Below, piece after piece: positions 1 through 12,075 of a stretch of DNA of 32,353 bases (positions are counted from its first letter, which is position 1; every line of letters begins with the position of its first letter). A program made the position numbers and the translations under genes. The notes under the pieces are model-generated. The model had not been told where the DNA came from. It saw only the letters and a list, made by a program, of their open reading frames with translations, and did no database searches. Source of the stretch: Betaproteobacteria bacterium (GTDB lineage Bacteria > Pseudomonadota > Gammaproteobacteria > Burkholderiales > Gallionellaceae); NCBI GenBank assembly GCA_020055845.1, contig JAGVIV010000270.1, positions 1-32,353 of the forward strand, read 5' to 3'.

Positions 1-36
1 AAAGTGGCGGGCTTTTTATCGGCCTGAATTAACAGA

Positions 37-2274
<2,238 letters not shown>

Positions 2275-2390
2275 TTAAGGAGGGCTGACTATTTCTTCGT
2301 ATACTTTATGCCTGTTGCCGGCTCTTTTCAGCGATGGCTCGGCAGCCAACGGATTATCCCGCTTGAAATTTCAAACTGTGAAAAAATAAA

Positions 2391-2933
2391 ATGAGCCGTA
2401 TCGTGCTGTTCAACAAACCTTATGGTGTGGTCTGTCAGTTCAGTCGTGACGGTTTGCATCCGACTTTGGCGGATTATATCGCTGTTCCCGACATTTATCC
2501 CGCAGGCCGCCTTGATACGGACAGCGAAGGCTTGTTGTTGCTCACGGATGACGGTGTCTTGCAGCATCGCATCACCGATCCTGCGCATAAATTAGCCAAG
2601 ACGTACTGGGTGCAGGTGGAGGGTGTGGCGAACGAAACCGCATTGGCGACATTGCGGCGCGGGGTGCAGCTTAAAGACGGGCTGACTCTGCCGGCACAGG
2701 CGCGTCTGATGCCGGAGCCGGAAATATTATGGCAGCGCACCCCGCCGGTGCGGGAGCGCAAGGCGATTCCCACGAGCTGGATAGAGCTGAGTATTCGCGA
2801 GGGCAAGAACCGCCAAGTGCGGCGAATGACCGCGGCGGTGGGGTATCCAACCTTGCGCCTTATCCGTTATGCCATCGGTGAATGGACATTGGATAACTTG
2901 CCCGTCGGGGGCTGGCGCGAGGACATTGTTTGA
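2391..2933 (+). CDS. rluE: 23S rRNA pseudouridine synthase, RsuA/RluE family
   Basis: 180 aa; FNKPYGVVCQF, AGRLDTDSEGLLLLTDDG (catalytic Asp motif) and EGKNRQVRRMTAAVGYPTLRLIR are RsuA/RluE-family signatures. Confidence 0.9.
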   Translation: MSRIVLFNKPYGVVCQFSRDGLHPTLADYIAVPDIYPAGRLDTDSEGLLLLTDDGVLQHRITDPAHKLAKTYWVQVEGVANETALATLRRGVQLKDGLTLPAQARLMPEPEILWQRTPPVRERKAIPTSWIELSIREGKNRQVRRMTAAVGYPTLRLIRYAIGEWTLDNLPVGGWREDIV

Positions 2934-2946
2934 GGTGGGTCTGGGG

Positions 2947-2952
2947 TATAAT
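2947..2952 (+). promoter_or_regulatory. Candidate sigma70 -10 box (TATAAT) upstream of the FmdB-like gene
   Basis: TATAAT about 37 bp upstream of the ATG at 2989; no convincing consensus -35 element was seen. Confidence 0.4.
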
Positions 2953-2988
2953 GCGCGCCTTTTAGAAAACACCGATAGGAAGACTACT

Positions 2989-3234
2989 ATGCCTATTTAC
3001 GAATATCGTTGCAGCAGTTGCGGTATACAAAAAGATGTCATGCAGAAGTTCAGTGATCCGCTGCTGACAACTTGCCCTGAGTGCAAACAGGAGACTTTCA
3101 GCAAGCAACTGACCGCTGCGGGTTTTCAGCTCAAGGGTAATGGTTATTACGCCACCGACTTCAAGAATCCGCCTGCCCCGAAATGCGAGCCGTCCGCCTG
3201 CGCAGCCTGTCCTGCCATGAGTGGCAACACATGA
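2989..3234 (+). CDS. FmdB-family zinc-ribbon regulatory protein
   Basis: MPIYEYRCSSCG...LTTCPECKQ zinc ribbon of the FmdB family. Start taken at the ATG at 2989, not the longer upstream ORF start. Confidence 0.9.
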   Translation: MPIYEYRCSSCGIQKDVMQKFSDPLLTTCPECKQETFSKQLTAAGFQLKGNGYYATDFKNPPAPKCEPSACAACPAMSGNT

Positions 3235-3845
3235 AAAAATATCTGCTGACGGGTTTGTTGGTATGGGTTCCGCTCGGTATTACGATCTGGGTGTTGAATC
3301 TGACTATCGGCACGATGGATCAATCGCTGAAGCTGTTGCCCGAGGCTTGGCGTGTTCCCGGCTTGGGTGTGCTGCTCACGTTGGCTATCGTATTGTCTAC
3401 CGGCTTGCTGGCGCGCAACGTGTTGGGTCAGCGTTTGCTGGATATGTGGAACGCGATCCTGCAGCGTATCCCCGTGGTCAACAGCATTTACAACAGCGTC
3501 AAACAAGTCAGCGATACGCTGTTGTCGGAAAACGGCAACGGTTTCGGCAAGGTGCTGCTGGTGCGATATCCGCATCCACAGGCTTGGTCGCTGGCGTTCC
3601 AAACCACGATTCCCGGCGAAGTATCGCGCGGCCTGGACGAGGAGCACATCGCTGTATTTATCCCGACAACCCCCAGCCCGGTGAACGGATTTTATTTCTT
3701 TGTGCGCAAGGCCGACACAATCGAGTTGGATATCAAGGTCGATGTGGCCTTCAAATCCATCATTTCGATGGGTGTGGTCGCATCCCCGGAAGATGCCGCC
3801 TCAAAACTGGAAGACGCGGCTGCCAAGCTGGCCGCCAAGCAGTAA
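3231..3845 (+). CDS. DUF502 family membrane protein
   Basis: MKKYLLTGLLVWVPLGITIWVLNL...RIPVVNSIYNSVKQVSDTLL...VFIPTTPSPVNGFYFFV is typical of DUF502 proteins; overlaps the FmdB-like gene by 4 bp (ATGA). Confidence 0.9.
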   Translation: MKKYLLTGLLVWVPLGITIWVLNLTIGTMDQSLKLLPEAWRVPGLGVLLTLAIVLSTGLLARNVLGQRLLDMWNAILQRIPVVNSIYNSVKQVSDTLLSENGNGFGKVLLVRYPHPQAWSLAFQTTIPGEVSRGLDEEHIAVFIPTTPSPVNGFYFFVRKADTIELDIKVDVAFKSIISMGVVASPEDAASKLEDAAAKLAAKQ

Positions 3846-3885
3846 TTTTTTGACTTAACTCCAACTGAACTGAATAGATTTAATT

Positions 3886-5682
3886 ATGCGAACTCATTAT
3901 TGCGGACAACTTAACGCTTCCCATCTGGATCAAACCGTCAGCCTGTGCGGCTGGGCGCATCGCCGTCGCGACCACGGCGGCGTGATTTTCATCGACTTGC
4001 GCGACCGCGAAGGTCTGGCCCAGGTGGTGTGCGATCCCGACCGTGCAGACATGTTCAAGCTGGCCGAATCGGTGCGTAATGAATTCGTGTTGCGCATCAC
4101 CGGCAAGGTGCGTCGCCGTCCGGCAGGCACTAGCAACACCAACATCGGTAGCGGCGAGATCGAAATTCTGTGCCACGAAATCGAAGTGCTGAATGCGGCC
4201 GTGACACCTCCGTTCCAGTTGGACGACGAGAATCTGTCCGAGAATGTGCGCCTGACCCATCGCGTGATTGACCTGCGCCGCCCGCAAATGCAAAAGAACA
4301 TGATGCTGCGTTACAAAACTGCGCGCGCGTTCCGCCGCTTCTTGGACGACAAAGGTTTTATCGACATCGAAACCCCGATGCTCACCAAGTCCACACCGGA
4401 AGGCGCACGCGATTACCTCGTGCCTTCGCGCGTGCATGCGGGCGAGTTTTTCGCGCTGCCCCAGTCGCCGCAGTTGTTCAAGCAGATGCTGATGGTGGCG
4501 GGCTTCGACCGTTACTATCAGATCACCAAATGCTTCCGCGACGAAGACCTGCGCGCCGACCGCCAGCCCGAATTTACCCAAGTGGATATCGAGACTTCGT
4601 TCTTGAGTGAAGAGCAGATCATGAATCTCACCGAAGAGATGATCCGCACCGTGTTCAAGGAAACGCTGGATGTCACGCTGCCGAACCCGTTCCCGCGCAT
4701 GACTTACGCCGAAGCGATGAACCGTTTCGGTTCGGACAAGCCCGACCTGCGCGTGACGCTGGAAATCACCGATGTCACCGATGCGGTGAAAGATGTGGCG
4801 TTCAAGGTGTTTGCCGGAGTGGCCAATTCCGACAACGGTCGCGTGGCGGCTTTGCGCGTGCCGAACGGCGGCGCATTCTCGCGCGGAGAAATCGACGACT
4901 ACACCAAGTTCGTCGGCATCTACGGCGCGAAGGGCTTGGCTTACATCAAGGTCAACGACATCACCAAGCTGAACGAAGAAGGTCTGCAATCGCCTATCGT
5001 TAAGAATCTGCACGAAGCCGCGCTGAAGACCATCATCGCCCGTACCGGCGCGCAAAACGGCGACATCATTTTCTTCGGTGCGGACAAGGCCAAAATCGTC
5101 AACGACGCGCTCGGTGCATTGCGCAGCAAGATCGGCCACGAGAAGGGCTACACCAACGGCAAGGCGTGGGAGCCGCTGTGGGTGGTGGACTTCCCCATGT
5201 TCGAATACGACGACGAAGCCAAGCGCTGGAACGCCTGCCACCATCCGTTCACTTCGCCAAAAGACGAACATTTGCAATTCCTCGAAACCGATCCGGGCAA
5301 GTGCCTGGCCAAGGCTTACGACCTCGCTTTGAACGGCTGGGAAATTGGCGGCGGCTCGGTGCGTATCCACAAAGAAGAAGTGCAGAGCCAAGTGTTCCGC
5401 GCGCTCAACATCGGCGCGGAAGAAGCGCAACTTAAGTTCGGCTTCCTGCTCGACGCGCTGCAATATGGCGCGCCACCGCATGGCGGTTTGGCCTTCGGTC
5501 TGGATCGCATCGTCACCATGATGACCGGTGCCGAATCCATCCGCGACGTGATCGCTTTCCCCAAGACCCAGCGCGCGCAATGTCTGTTGACGCAAGCGCC
5601 GTCTGCGGTGGACGAGAAGCAACTGCGCGAACTGCATATCCGTTTGCGTCAGCCTGCGCCGACTGAGGCTGCCAAGGAATAA
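3886..5682 (+). CDS. aspS: Aspartyl-tRNA synthetase
   Basis: 598 aa; [10 protein letters not shown]...[61 protein letters not shown] are class IIb AspRS motifs. Confidence 0.98.
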   Translation: MRTHYCGQLNASHLDQTVSLCGWAHRRRDHGGVIFIDLRDREGLAQVVCDPDRADMFKLAESVRNEFVLRITGKVRRRPAGTSNTNIGSGEIEILCHEIEVLNAAVTPPFQLDDENLSENVRLTHRVIDLRRPQMQKNMMLRYKTARAFRRFLDDKGFIDIETPMLTKSTPEGARDYLVPSRVHAGEFFALPQSPQLFKQMLMVAGFDRYYQITKCFRDEDLRADRQPEFTQVDIETSFLSEEQIMNLTEEMIRTVFKETLDVTLPNPFPRMTYAEAMNRFGSDKPDLRVTLEITDVTDAVKDVAFKVFAGVANSDNGRVAALRVPNGGAFSRGEIDDYTKFVGIYGAKGLAYIKVNDITKLNEEGLQSPIVKNLHEAALKTIIARTGAQNGDIIFFGADKAKIVNDALGALRSKIGHEKGYTNGKAWEPLWVVDFPMFEYDDEAKRWNACHHPFTSPKDEHLQFLETDPGKCLAKAYDLALNGWEIGGGSVRIHKEEVQSQVFRALNIGAEEAQLKFGFLLDALQYGAPPHGGLAFGLDRIVTMMTGAESIRDVIAFPKTQRAQCLLTQAPSAVDEKQLRELHIRLRQPAPTEAAKE

Positions 5683-5683
5683 G

Positions 5684-6061
5684 ATGCAGCTCAGGACTCA
5701 AGCACGGTGGTGGCTGTTTGTCGGCTTGCTGCTGTGCTTGCCGTTTGCACAGGCGCGAGGTCATCATTCCCACGATGACGCGGCCATTTCAATTGTCTCC
5801 CTCTCCGGTTTGCCTGTTGAAGCCCGCGACACTTTTCGGCTCATCAAACAAGGTGGTCCCTTTCCTTATTCGCGTGACGGCATCGTGTTCGGCAACCGCG
5901 AACACCAGTTGCCGCAGCAGCCGCGCGGCTACTACCACGAGTACACGGTGAAAACGCCGGGTGCGCATAATCGCGGCGCGCGGCGTATTGTTTGCGGCAT
6001 CGTTCCCGAGTGCTATTACACGGGCGATCATTACCAGACTTTTCAACGCATCAGGGAGTGA
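5684..6061 (+). CDS. Secreted barnase-like (N1/T1 family) guanyl-specific ribonuclease
   Basis: N-terminal signal peptide (MQLRTQARWWLFVGLLLCLPFAQARG), then a microbial RNase core with RGYYHEYTVKTPGA, RGARRIV and YYTGDHYQTFQRI, preserving the Glu/Arg/His catalytic residues of the family. ATG lies 1 nt after the aspS stop. Confidence 0.9.
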   Translation: MQLRTQARWWLFVGLLLCLPFAQARGHHSHDDAAISIVSLSGLPVEARDTFRLIKQGGPFPYSRDGIVFGNREHQLPQQPRGYYHEYTVKTPGAHNRGARRIVCGIVPECYYTGDHYQTFQRIRE

Positions 6062-6064
6062 GCC

Positions 6065-6457
6065 ATGAGTGATCTATGTGAACGCTTGCAGGATGCGAAC
6101 GAAGCAGGGACGTATCGTTTGAGTTGTCCGCTCGCGGTATTGGAAGCAAACGTGGCATTGTCCGGGATGCTGCTGATTGATGTCGATATGGCGGCGGTGC
6201 ACAGCAAAGGCGAGTTTCTCGCGGCTATGGCGCAAGCGTTGCGCGCGCCGGACTGGTTCGGCCTTAACTGGGATGCCTTGGCCGATGTATTGGGCGATTT
6301 GTCCTGGCTGCCCGCTGGCGGATATGTGCTGTTGTTGCACGGCGATGAGCGACTCGGCCTGAACGATGCCGACTACGCCATCGTGAACGATATGTTCAGC
6401 GAGGCGGTGAGCTATTGGAAGTCGCAGGGGAAACCGTTTTGGGTGTTTTTTACCTAA
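6065..6457 (+). CDS. Barstar-family ribonuclease inhibitor
   Basis: 130 aa with the barstar core APDWFGLNWDALADVLGDLSWLPAGGYVLLLHG; starts 3 nt after the RNase stop codon. Confidence 0.9.
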   Translation: MSDLCERLQDANEAGTYRLSCPLAVLEANVALSGMLLIDVDMAAVHSKGEFLAAMAQALRAPDWFGLNWDALADVLGDLSWLPAGGYVLLLHGDERLGLNDADYAIVNDMFSEAVSYWKSQGKPFWVFFT

Positions 6458-6519
6458 TGGGCATTTCAATGTTGTTGTATAGATAATGACTTCATCATGC
6501 CCGTTTCCCTCTCCTCAAT

Positions 6520-6541
6520 CCTCTCCCGCAAGCGGGCGAGG
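6520..6541. repeat. Short inverted repeat (CCTCTCCCGC-AA-GCGGGCGAGG) in the barstar-nudB intergenic region
   Basis: 10-bp arms with one mismatch and a 2-nt loop. Resembles the widespread 'ctctcccgcaagcgggcgagg' intergenic repeat; a degenerate relative is at 25212-25229. Confidence 0.6.
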
Positions 6542-6565
6542 AGGTAAACGAATCATGCGAATTTT

Positions 6566-7018
6566 ATGTTAGTCGCGTATAAACAGCCTGTTTCGGCGCT
6601 GGTGGTGATTTATACCGCCGCACTTGATGTGCTGCTGCTGGAACGTGCGGATCATCCTGATGCATGGCAGTCAGTCACCGGCAGCCGTGAGGGCGAAGAG
6701 GCTTTGCGCGAAACCGCGATCCGAGAAGTCGGCGAAGAGACCGGTCTGGATGCGACGCATTATGTGCTGAATGACTGGCTTGAACAGAATGTGTACGACA
6801 TCTATCCCCAGTGGCGGCACCGTTACCCGCCAGGTATCACGCAGAACACTGAGCATGTTTTTAGTTTGCAACTGCCGCAACAAGTTGCAGTGCAGCTCTC
6901 GCCGCGCGAGCATTTGTGCTACCGGTGGCTGTCTTGGCGCGAGGCGGCGGAAAAGGTTTTTTCGCCGAGCAACCGTGCGGCAATCCTTGAACTACCCAAA
7001 AGAGTACGTCATGTCTGA
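6566..7018 (+). CDS. nudB: Dihydroneopterin triphosphate diphosphatase (Nudix)
   Basis: Nudix box [23 protein letters not shown]; NudB-type N-terminus [35 protein letters not shown]. Confidence 0.92.
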   Translation: MLVAYKQPVSALVVIYTAALDVLLLERADHPDAWQSVTGSREGEEALRETAIREVGEETGLDATHYVLNDWLEQNVYDIYPQWRHRYPPGITQNTEHVFSLQLPQQVAVQLSPREHLCYRWLSWREAAEKVFSPSNRAAILELPKRVRHV

Positions 7019-8108
7019 ACAACAAATTTCCATTGCTTATGATCACCCCGACACCGCGCAAACCAGTTGCAGCACGGCGCACGCCTGGGCAAAGAAGCCG
7101 CGCGAACCCGAACCCGCCGAAAAAGCCGAACTCATTGCGCGCATCAAGCGCATGCTCAAGGAGCAGGATGCGGTGCTGGTGTCGCACTACTACGTGCATC
7201 CCGACTTGCAGGATTTGGCCGAGGCGACGGGCGGCATCGTGTCCGATTCGCTCGATATGGCCGACTTCAGCCACCGCCACCCTGCCAAAACCATCGTGGT
7301 GGCGGGCGTGCGTTTTATGGGCGAGACGGCAAAAATATTGAATCCCGAAAAGCGCGTGTTGATGCCCGACCTCGAGGCGGAATGTTCGCTCGACCTAGGC
7401 TGTCCGATAGATGAGTTCGCCGCCTTCTGTGACGCGCATCCAGATCGCACTGTGGTGGTATATGCCAATACCAGCGCGGCCGTGAAGGCGCGTGCCGACT
7501 GGATGGTGACCAGTTCCATTGCCTTGCCGGTGGTGAAACGTTTGCACGAGCAGGGCAAGAAAATTTTGTGGGCACCCGACCGCCATCTGGGCGGTTATGT
7601 GCAGGAACAGACCGGTGCGGATATGTTGTTGTGGCAAGGTTCGTGCATTGTGCATGACGAATACAAGGCCAAAGAATTGCAGGAAATGAAAGCGCAGCAT
7701 TCGGGCGCGTTGGTGCTGGTGCATCCCGAGTCTCCGCGTGCCGTGGTACAGCAGGCCGACGTGGTCGGCTCCACCTCGCAGCTTATCAAGGCGGCCCAAA
7801 CCTCCGGCGCGAATAAATTTATCGTGGCTACCGACAACGGTATTCTGCACAAGATGCGCACGCTGTGCCCGGATAAGATTTTTCTCGAAGCGCCCACGGC
7901 GGGAAGCGGCGCAAACTGCAGCAGTTGCAGTCACTGCCCGTGGATGGCGATGAACGGCTTGCTCAATCTGGCGGAGGTGTTGGAAAGCGGGAAGAACGAG
8001 ATTCGCGTTGATCCGCTCATCATCGAGCATGCGGTGTTGCCGATCCGGCGCATGCTGGATTTTGCCCGCCGGGAGAACATGCCCAGCCGTAATTTGGGCA
8101 ATGCTTGA
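7011..8108 (+). CDS. nadA: Quinolinate synthase
   Basis: [60 protein letters not shown] (Fe-S cysteines). Start at the ATG at 7011; the ORF-track start at 6771 is an upstream extension overlapping nudB. Confidence 0.97.
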   Translation: MSEQQISIAYDHPDTAQTSCSTAHAWAKKPREPEPAEKAELIARIKRMLKEQDAVLVSHYYVHPDLQDLAEATGGIVSDSLDMADFSHRHPAKTIVVAGVRFMGETAKILNPEKRVLMPDLEAECSLDLGCPIDEFAAFCDAHPDRTVVVYANTSAAVKARADWMVTSSIALPVVKRLHEQGKKILWAPDRHLGGYVQEQTGADMLLWQGSCIVHDEYKAKELQEMKAQHSGALVLVHPESPRAVVQQADVVGSTSQLIKAAQTSGANKFIVATDNGILHKMRTLCPDKIFLEAPTAGSGANCSSCSHCPWMAMNGLLNLAEVLESGKNEIRVDPLIIEHAVLPIRRMLDFARRENMPSRNLGNA

Positions 8109-8260
8109 GTGTGGTTTTGTTTGAAAAAATATTTTTCGTGTGTCGTTATATAGGCAGCCAAACAGGTTGTGAGCGGGCGCTGCATAGGGTAGATTTCGCG
8201 GCTGAACGGCGCTGATCCGCCCTGTGTGGATTTCATATTTATTGATTGAAGGAGACTGGA

Positions 8261-8866
8261 ATGTTGAGCAAAAAAACTTGGGCTGTGATGTTGGCTGCTG
8301 TGGCGGTATTGATGATGAGCGGTTGTGCCACGGACGTTAAACGTATGGGAATCGAGGAAGTAAAGGATCTGTCCGGCAATTGGAACGATACCGATTCGCG
8401 GCTGGTGTCCGATGAAATGATCAAAGACTCGCTTTCCGGTGCCTGGATAGACCGCCACGAGCAAAAGAACAACAATAAAGCCCCTGCGGTAATTGTCGGA
8501 AATATCCGTAATCTTTCGCATGAGCATATCAATACCCGCACTTTTATTGCCGATCTTGAGCGCGCGTATGTCAATTCAGGTCGCATCGATGTGGTCGCAT
8601 CCAAAGCAGAACGCGACGGGATACGCGAAGAGCGCGCGGACATGGATCTCAATGCGAGTGAAGAAAGCCGCAAAGAGATGGGAAAAGAAACCGGTGCGGA
8701 TTACATGCTGATCGGCTCTATCAATAGCATCATCGATGCATCGGGCGGCGAACAGATCCGTTTCTATCAAGTGGACCTTACGCTGGTTAGTATCCTGGAC
8801 AATCGCAAAGTCTGGACAGGCCAGAAAAAGCTCAAAAAAGACGTGAAAGAAGCGAAGTTCCGCTGA
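8261..8866 (+). CDS. lpoB: LpoB-like lipoprotein (penicillin-binding protein activator family)
   Basis: Lipoprotein signal with lipobox MMSGC; APAVIVGNIRNLSHEHINTRTFIADLERAYVNSGRIDVV...ADYMLIGSINSIID...YQVDLTLVSILDNRKVWTGQKKLKK fits the LpoB family. SD (GGAG) precedes the ATG at 8261. Confidence 0.85.
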   Translation: MLSKKTWAVMLAAVAVLMMSGCATDVKRMGIEEVKDLSGNWNDTDSRLVSDEMIKDSLSGAWIDRHEQKNNNKAPAVIVGNIRNLSHEHINTRTFIADLERAYVNSGRIDVVASKAERDGIREERADMDLNASEESRKEMGKETGADYMLIGSINSIIDASGGEQIRFYQVDLTLVSILDNRKVWTGQKKLKKDVKEAKFR

Positions 8867-8940
8867 GTTCGGACGGACTGTCGTGTGCTCGGGACGAATA
8901 TTGTCGGTGAGGATTGCGGTTTAAAAATCAGGGGTAAGCA

Positions 8941-10254
8941 ATGAAAGTTGCATTTAGAAGTGCCAGCAAAAGACGTTTGTCGCGAGTGTTGTTAGGTGTG
9001 AGTGTTGCGGTGGCGGTTTTGTCGCTGCCGGGCTGCGCCACATACAGCGCAAGTTTTGCCAAAGTGGAAAGCGCCGCTGCCAATCGTGACTTGAAGGAGG
9101 CAATTAAGTCCCTCGATGAACTCAAGCTGAGCGGCCCGGATGAATTGCTGCACCACCTCAACAAGGGGACGTTGCTGAGTCTGCAAGGGGATTACGCCGA
9201 GTCAAACAGGCATTTCGATGCGGCGAAGAGTCTGATGGAGACGCTCAATGCAATCAGTGTCACCGAGCAGACCGCATCGGTCATTTCGAACGATACCGTG
9301 AAGGCGTACGAAGGCTTGCCCAGCGAGCAATTGATGATCTATTCCTTCGAGGCGCTCAACTATCTGCAACTGGGTAACATTGATGACGCGGCAGTCGAGG
9401 CGCGCCAGTTCGATGTCAAACAAGGCCTCATTGCCGAAAAAAACAAGGGTGCAAATTACCTCTCGGGTGCTTTCGTGCGTTATCTGAACGGTATGGTGTA
9501 CGAGGCGGCCGGGGAGCGCGGCGATGCGGTGATAGAGATGCGCAAAGCGTTGGAGGGATACAAGGCGCAGGACTCCGCTTTTCCCGTTCCGCAAAAGTTG
9601 CGCGAAGATATGGCCCGGCTCGCCGCTGGCAAGCCGGCTGTGAGCGAGGTGGTGCTGATCCTGCACAACGGTTTGGGCGCTTCGGTGGATGAGAACAATA
9701 TCCGTGTGGCGAATCCTTTTTATGATCCGCGCAAGACGGGAGATATCGCCATGTTGAGCCTGGCCGTTCCAAAATTCGTCAAACGCTCTTTGCCTGTGGA
9801 TCATGTGGTGTTGAGCAGTGGGTCGAATTCTGCCACTTCTGAAGTGGTTGAGGATGTGAATGGCATTGCCGAAAAAAGTTTCAATGACCGCATGCCCGCA
9901 ATCATTGCGCGGGGCGCCGTCAGAATGGTGGCAAAAAATGTCGCGGCACAGGAAGCCAAAAAGCGGATGCAGGATAATCCCTATGCGGCGCTGTTGAATG
10001 TGGTGACTGATGTGGCTACCAATGTTTCGGAAAGAGCGGATACTCGCTCCTGGTCGTTGTTGCCGGGGAATATCCAAATGGCGCGTTTGGCTTTGCCGGA
10101 GGGTCGGCATGATTTGACTGCGACTTATTACGGCAGTTACGGAAATATCGTCGGCGTGCGCGAATTCAAGGGGGTGGAGCTTAAGTCAGGACACAAAGTT
10201 TTCGTGTCGGATTATTATTTGAATCCACCTGCCGCGCCCAAGGCGGCCAATTGA
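8941..10254 (+). CDS. COG3014-type lipoprotein of unknown function
   Basis: 437 aa with lipobox SLPGC; N-terminal helical/TPR-like segment (LLHHLNKGTLLSLQGDYAESNRHFDAAKSLME). Family call from overall resemblance and its place between LpoB- and LPP20-type genes. Confidence 0.75.
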   Translation: MKVAFRSASKRRLSRVLLGVSVAVAVLSLPGCATYSASFAKVESAAANRDLKEAIKSLDELKLSGPDELLHHLNKGTLLSLQGDYAESNRHFDAAKSLMETLNAISVTEQTASVISNDTVKAYEGLPSEQLMIYSFEALNYLQLGNIDDAAVEARQFDVKQGLIAEKNKGANYLSGAFVRYLNGMVYEAAGERGDAVIEMRKALEGYKAQDSAFPVPQKLREDMARLAAGKPAVSEVVLILHNGLGASVDENNIRVANPFYDPRKTGDIAMLSLAVPKFVKRSLPVDHVVLSSGSNSATSEVVEDVNGIAEKSFNDRMPAIIARGAVRMVAKNVAAQEAKKRMQDNPYAALLNVVTDVATNVSERADTRSWSLLPGNIQMARLALPEGRHDLTATYYGSYGNIVGVREFKGVELKSGHKVFVSDYYLNPPAAPKAAN

Positions 10255-10307
10255 CCGTGAGCAACACGGCACCCGTTTCTTTGCATAGAGAGTTCATGGA
10301 GATAAAA

Positions 10308-11315
10308 ATGACCGGTATTCGCCAACGTTTTGCTAGTGTTTTATTCGTCGTCCTCGCTGGCTTGTCGCCTCAGCTGTTTGCCGCACAGCCGGATTGGGTT
10401 GGAGGTGATTCGGCAGAGTATTCTTCTGCGCAATACTTGTTGGGGCGAGGTACAGGGGCGACGGAAGAAGAGGCGCAAAACCGTGCGCGCGGCGATCTGG
10501 CGGCGATATTTGAAGTGCGTATTCAGGTGGCAAGCGAGAATACGATTTCTATCTCGCAATCGGACAAAAAATCTCAGGTTAATAAACTGGCTACACAGCG
10601 CGTCTCTGCCAAGACCGACAAAGTGCTTAGCGGAGTGAGCATCGCCAAGATATGGCGGGATCCTCTCACCAAAGATTTTCATGCGCTGGCGGTGTTGTCG
10701 CGAGCTCAGGCAGCTGCCGCATTGCGTGAGGAGTTACTGAAGATCGACACGGCGGTCCAGCAACAGTTTGATGCGTCCAAAGCAGCCACTGATCCTTTGC
10801 TGAAAATCGCGGCGCTCACGCGGGCGTTGGCGGTATCCATCAAACGCGACGGTTTTCAGGCTTCTTTGCAAGTGGTGAATCCGTCCGGGACCAGTCTGGA
10901 CGCGCCGATTCCGCAGGTAACGATTCAGGCCGAAATCAATGACACCCTGAAGCGCGTAAAGATCGCGCCTGAGGTGGCGAGCGACGACGGGGTCAAAGAG
11001 TTTGCGGGCATATTAAAAGGGGGACTGGCTGCGGCCGGATTCCTAGCCAGTGATACGGGCAGCGCGGAACTGGTGTTGCAAGGACGCCTCGTTCTGGTCG
11101 ATTTAGGCCGTCAAGCGAACTGGAACTGGGTGCGCGCCAGCGTCGAAGTGTCCTTGGTAGAGAAGGCCAGCGGGCGCGTGCGCGGTAGCAAAACCTGGCC
11201 GGCTAAAGCGTCTGCGCAGGATCCTGCCACCGCGCGTTCCCGTGCACTCATTGAGGTCGAGAAGTTGTTCAAACAAGAGTTGCGCACAACGCTCATCGGT
11301 TTCGCGGCTAGCTGA
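10308..11315 (+). CDS. LPP20-domain exported protein
   Basis: Signal peptide (MTGIRQRFASVLFVVLAGLSPQLFAAQ) then PDWVGGDSAEYSSAQYLLGRGTGATEEEAQNRARGDLAAIFEVRI (LPP20 domain). ATG at 10308 chosen over the longer ORF start at 10251. Confidence 0.75.
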   Translation: MTGIRQRFASVLFVVLAGLSPQLFAAQPDWVGGDSAEYSSAQYLLGRGTGATEEEAQNRARGDLAAIFEVRIQVASENTISISQSDKKSQVNKLATQRVSAKTDKVLSGVSIAKIWRDPLTKDFHALAVLSRAQAAAALREELLKIDTAVQQQFDASKAATDPLLKIAALTRALAVSIKRDGFQASLQVVNPSGTSLDAPIPQVTIQAEINDTLKRVKIAPEVASDDGVKEFAGILKGGLAAAGFLASDTGSAELVLQGRLVLVDLGRQANWNWVRASVEVSLVEKASGRVRGSKTWPAKASAQDPATARSRALIEVEKLFKQELRTTLIGFAAS

Positions 11316-11337
11316 ACACTTGACCCCTTTGTCCGGC

Positions 11338-12075
11338 ATGCGTGAAATATCCGTTGCCACCTACAATATCCATAAAGGGTTCTCGCAGTTCAACCGCAGG
11401 TTCGTGTTGCATGAACTGCGCGAGCGACTGCGCGAACTCGATGCCGACATTGTGTTCTTGCAAGAGGTGCAGGGCGCTCATGCAGGTGGTGTCCAGCATG
11501 CCCCGCATGCGCAGCATGAGTTTCTTGCGCACGAGACTTGGCTTCACCATGCCTACGGCAAGAACTCGGTGTATGACGGCGGGCATCACGGCAATGCCAT
11601 ACTTAGCCGTTTCCCGATACTGAATTGGGATAATCAGGACATTTCCGCCCACCGCTTCGAAAGTCGGGGTCTGCTGCACTGCGAGTTGGCGCTGGGGCAA
11701 AGCGAGCTTGTTTTGCATTGTATGTGTGTGCATCTGGGATTGTTCTCGCGTGGACGCAAGCTGCAACTGGGGGCATTGGTGGAGCGTATTCGTCGCCAGG
11801 TTCCCGATGCCGCGCCGCTTATCATCGCGGGTGACTTCAATGACTGGAACAACCGCGCCCGTCTTTTGCTGGCGCAGGAGTTGGGGTTGCACGAGGTGTT
11901 CGAGACCAGCCACGGTGTTCTGGCACGCAGTTATCCGGTGAAGTTCCCTGTGCTGCGCTTGGATCGTATCTATGTGCGCGGCCTGTCGGTGAAAGATGTT
12001 GCGGTGCATGCACTGCATCCTTGGAACAGAATCTCTGATCATGCCGCTCTTTCCGCCCGTCTGAATTTGTTATGA
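11338..12075 (+). CDS. Endonuclease/exonuclease/phosphatase (EEP) family hydrolase
   Basis: VATYNIHKGFSQFNRR, DIVFLQEVQGAH, LIIAGDFNDWN, SDHAALSARL are EEP catalytic motifs; next to clsB as is common in betaproteobacteria. Confidence 0.9.
   Translation: MREISVATYNIHKGFSQFNRRFVLHELRERLRELDADIVFLQEVQGAHAGGVQHAPHAQHEFLAHETWLHHAYGKNSVYDGGHHGNAILSRFPILNWDNQDISAHRFESRGLLHCELALGQSELVLHCMCVHLGLFSRGRKLQLGALVERIRRQVPDAAPLIIAGDFNDWNNRARLLLAQELGLHEVFETSHGVLARSYPVKFPVLRLDRIYVRGLSVKDVAVHALHPWNRISDHAALSARLNLL

Noticed and set aside
3221-3853. 210-aa ORF in a different frame over the DUF502 gene
   Set aside because: Alternative frame of the DUF502 gene; the in-frame protein has clear transmembrane segments and family motifs.
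3880-5637. 585-aa minus-strand ORF opposite aspS
   Set aside because: Shadow ORF: aspS on the opposite strand is unmistakable, and the antisense product has no recognisable domain and a skewed composition typical of antisense reading in GC-biased codons.
9202-10110. 302-aa minus-strand ORF opposite the COG3014 lipoprotein
   Set aside because: No homology signal; the plus strand has lipobox, SD and consistent operon context.
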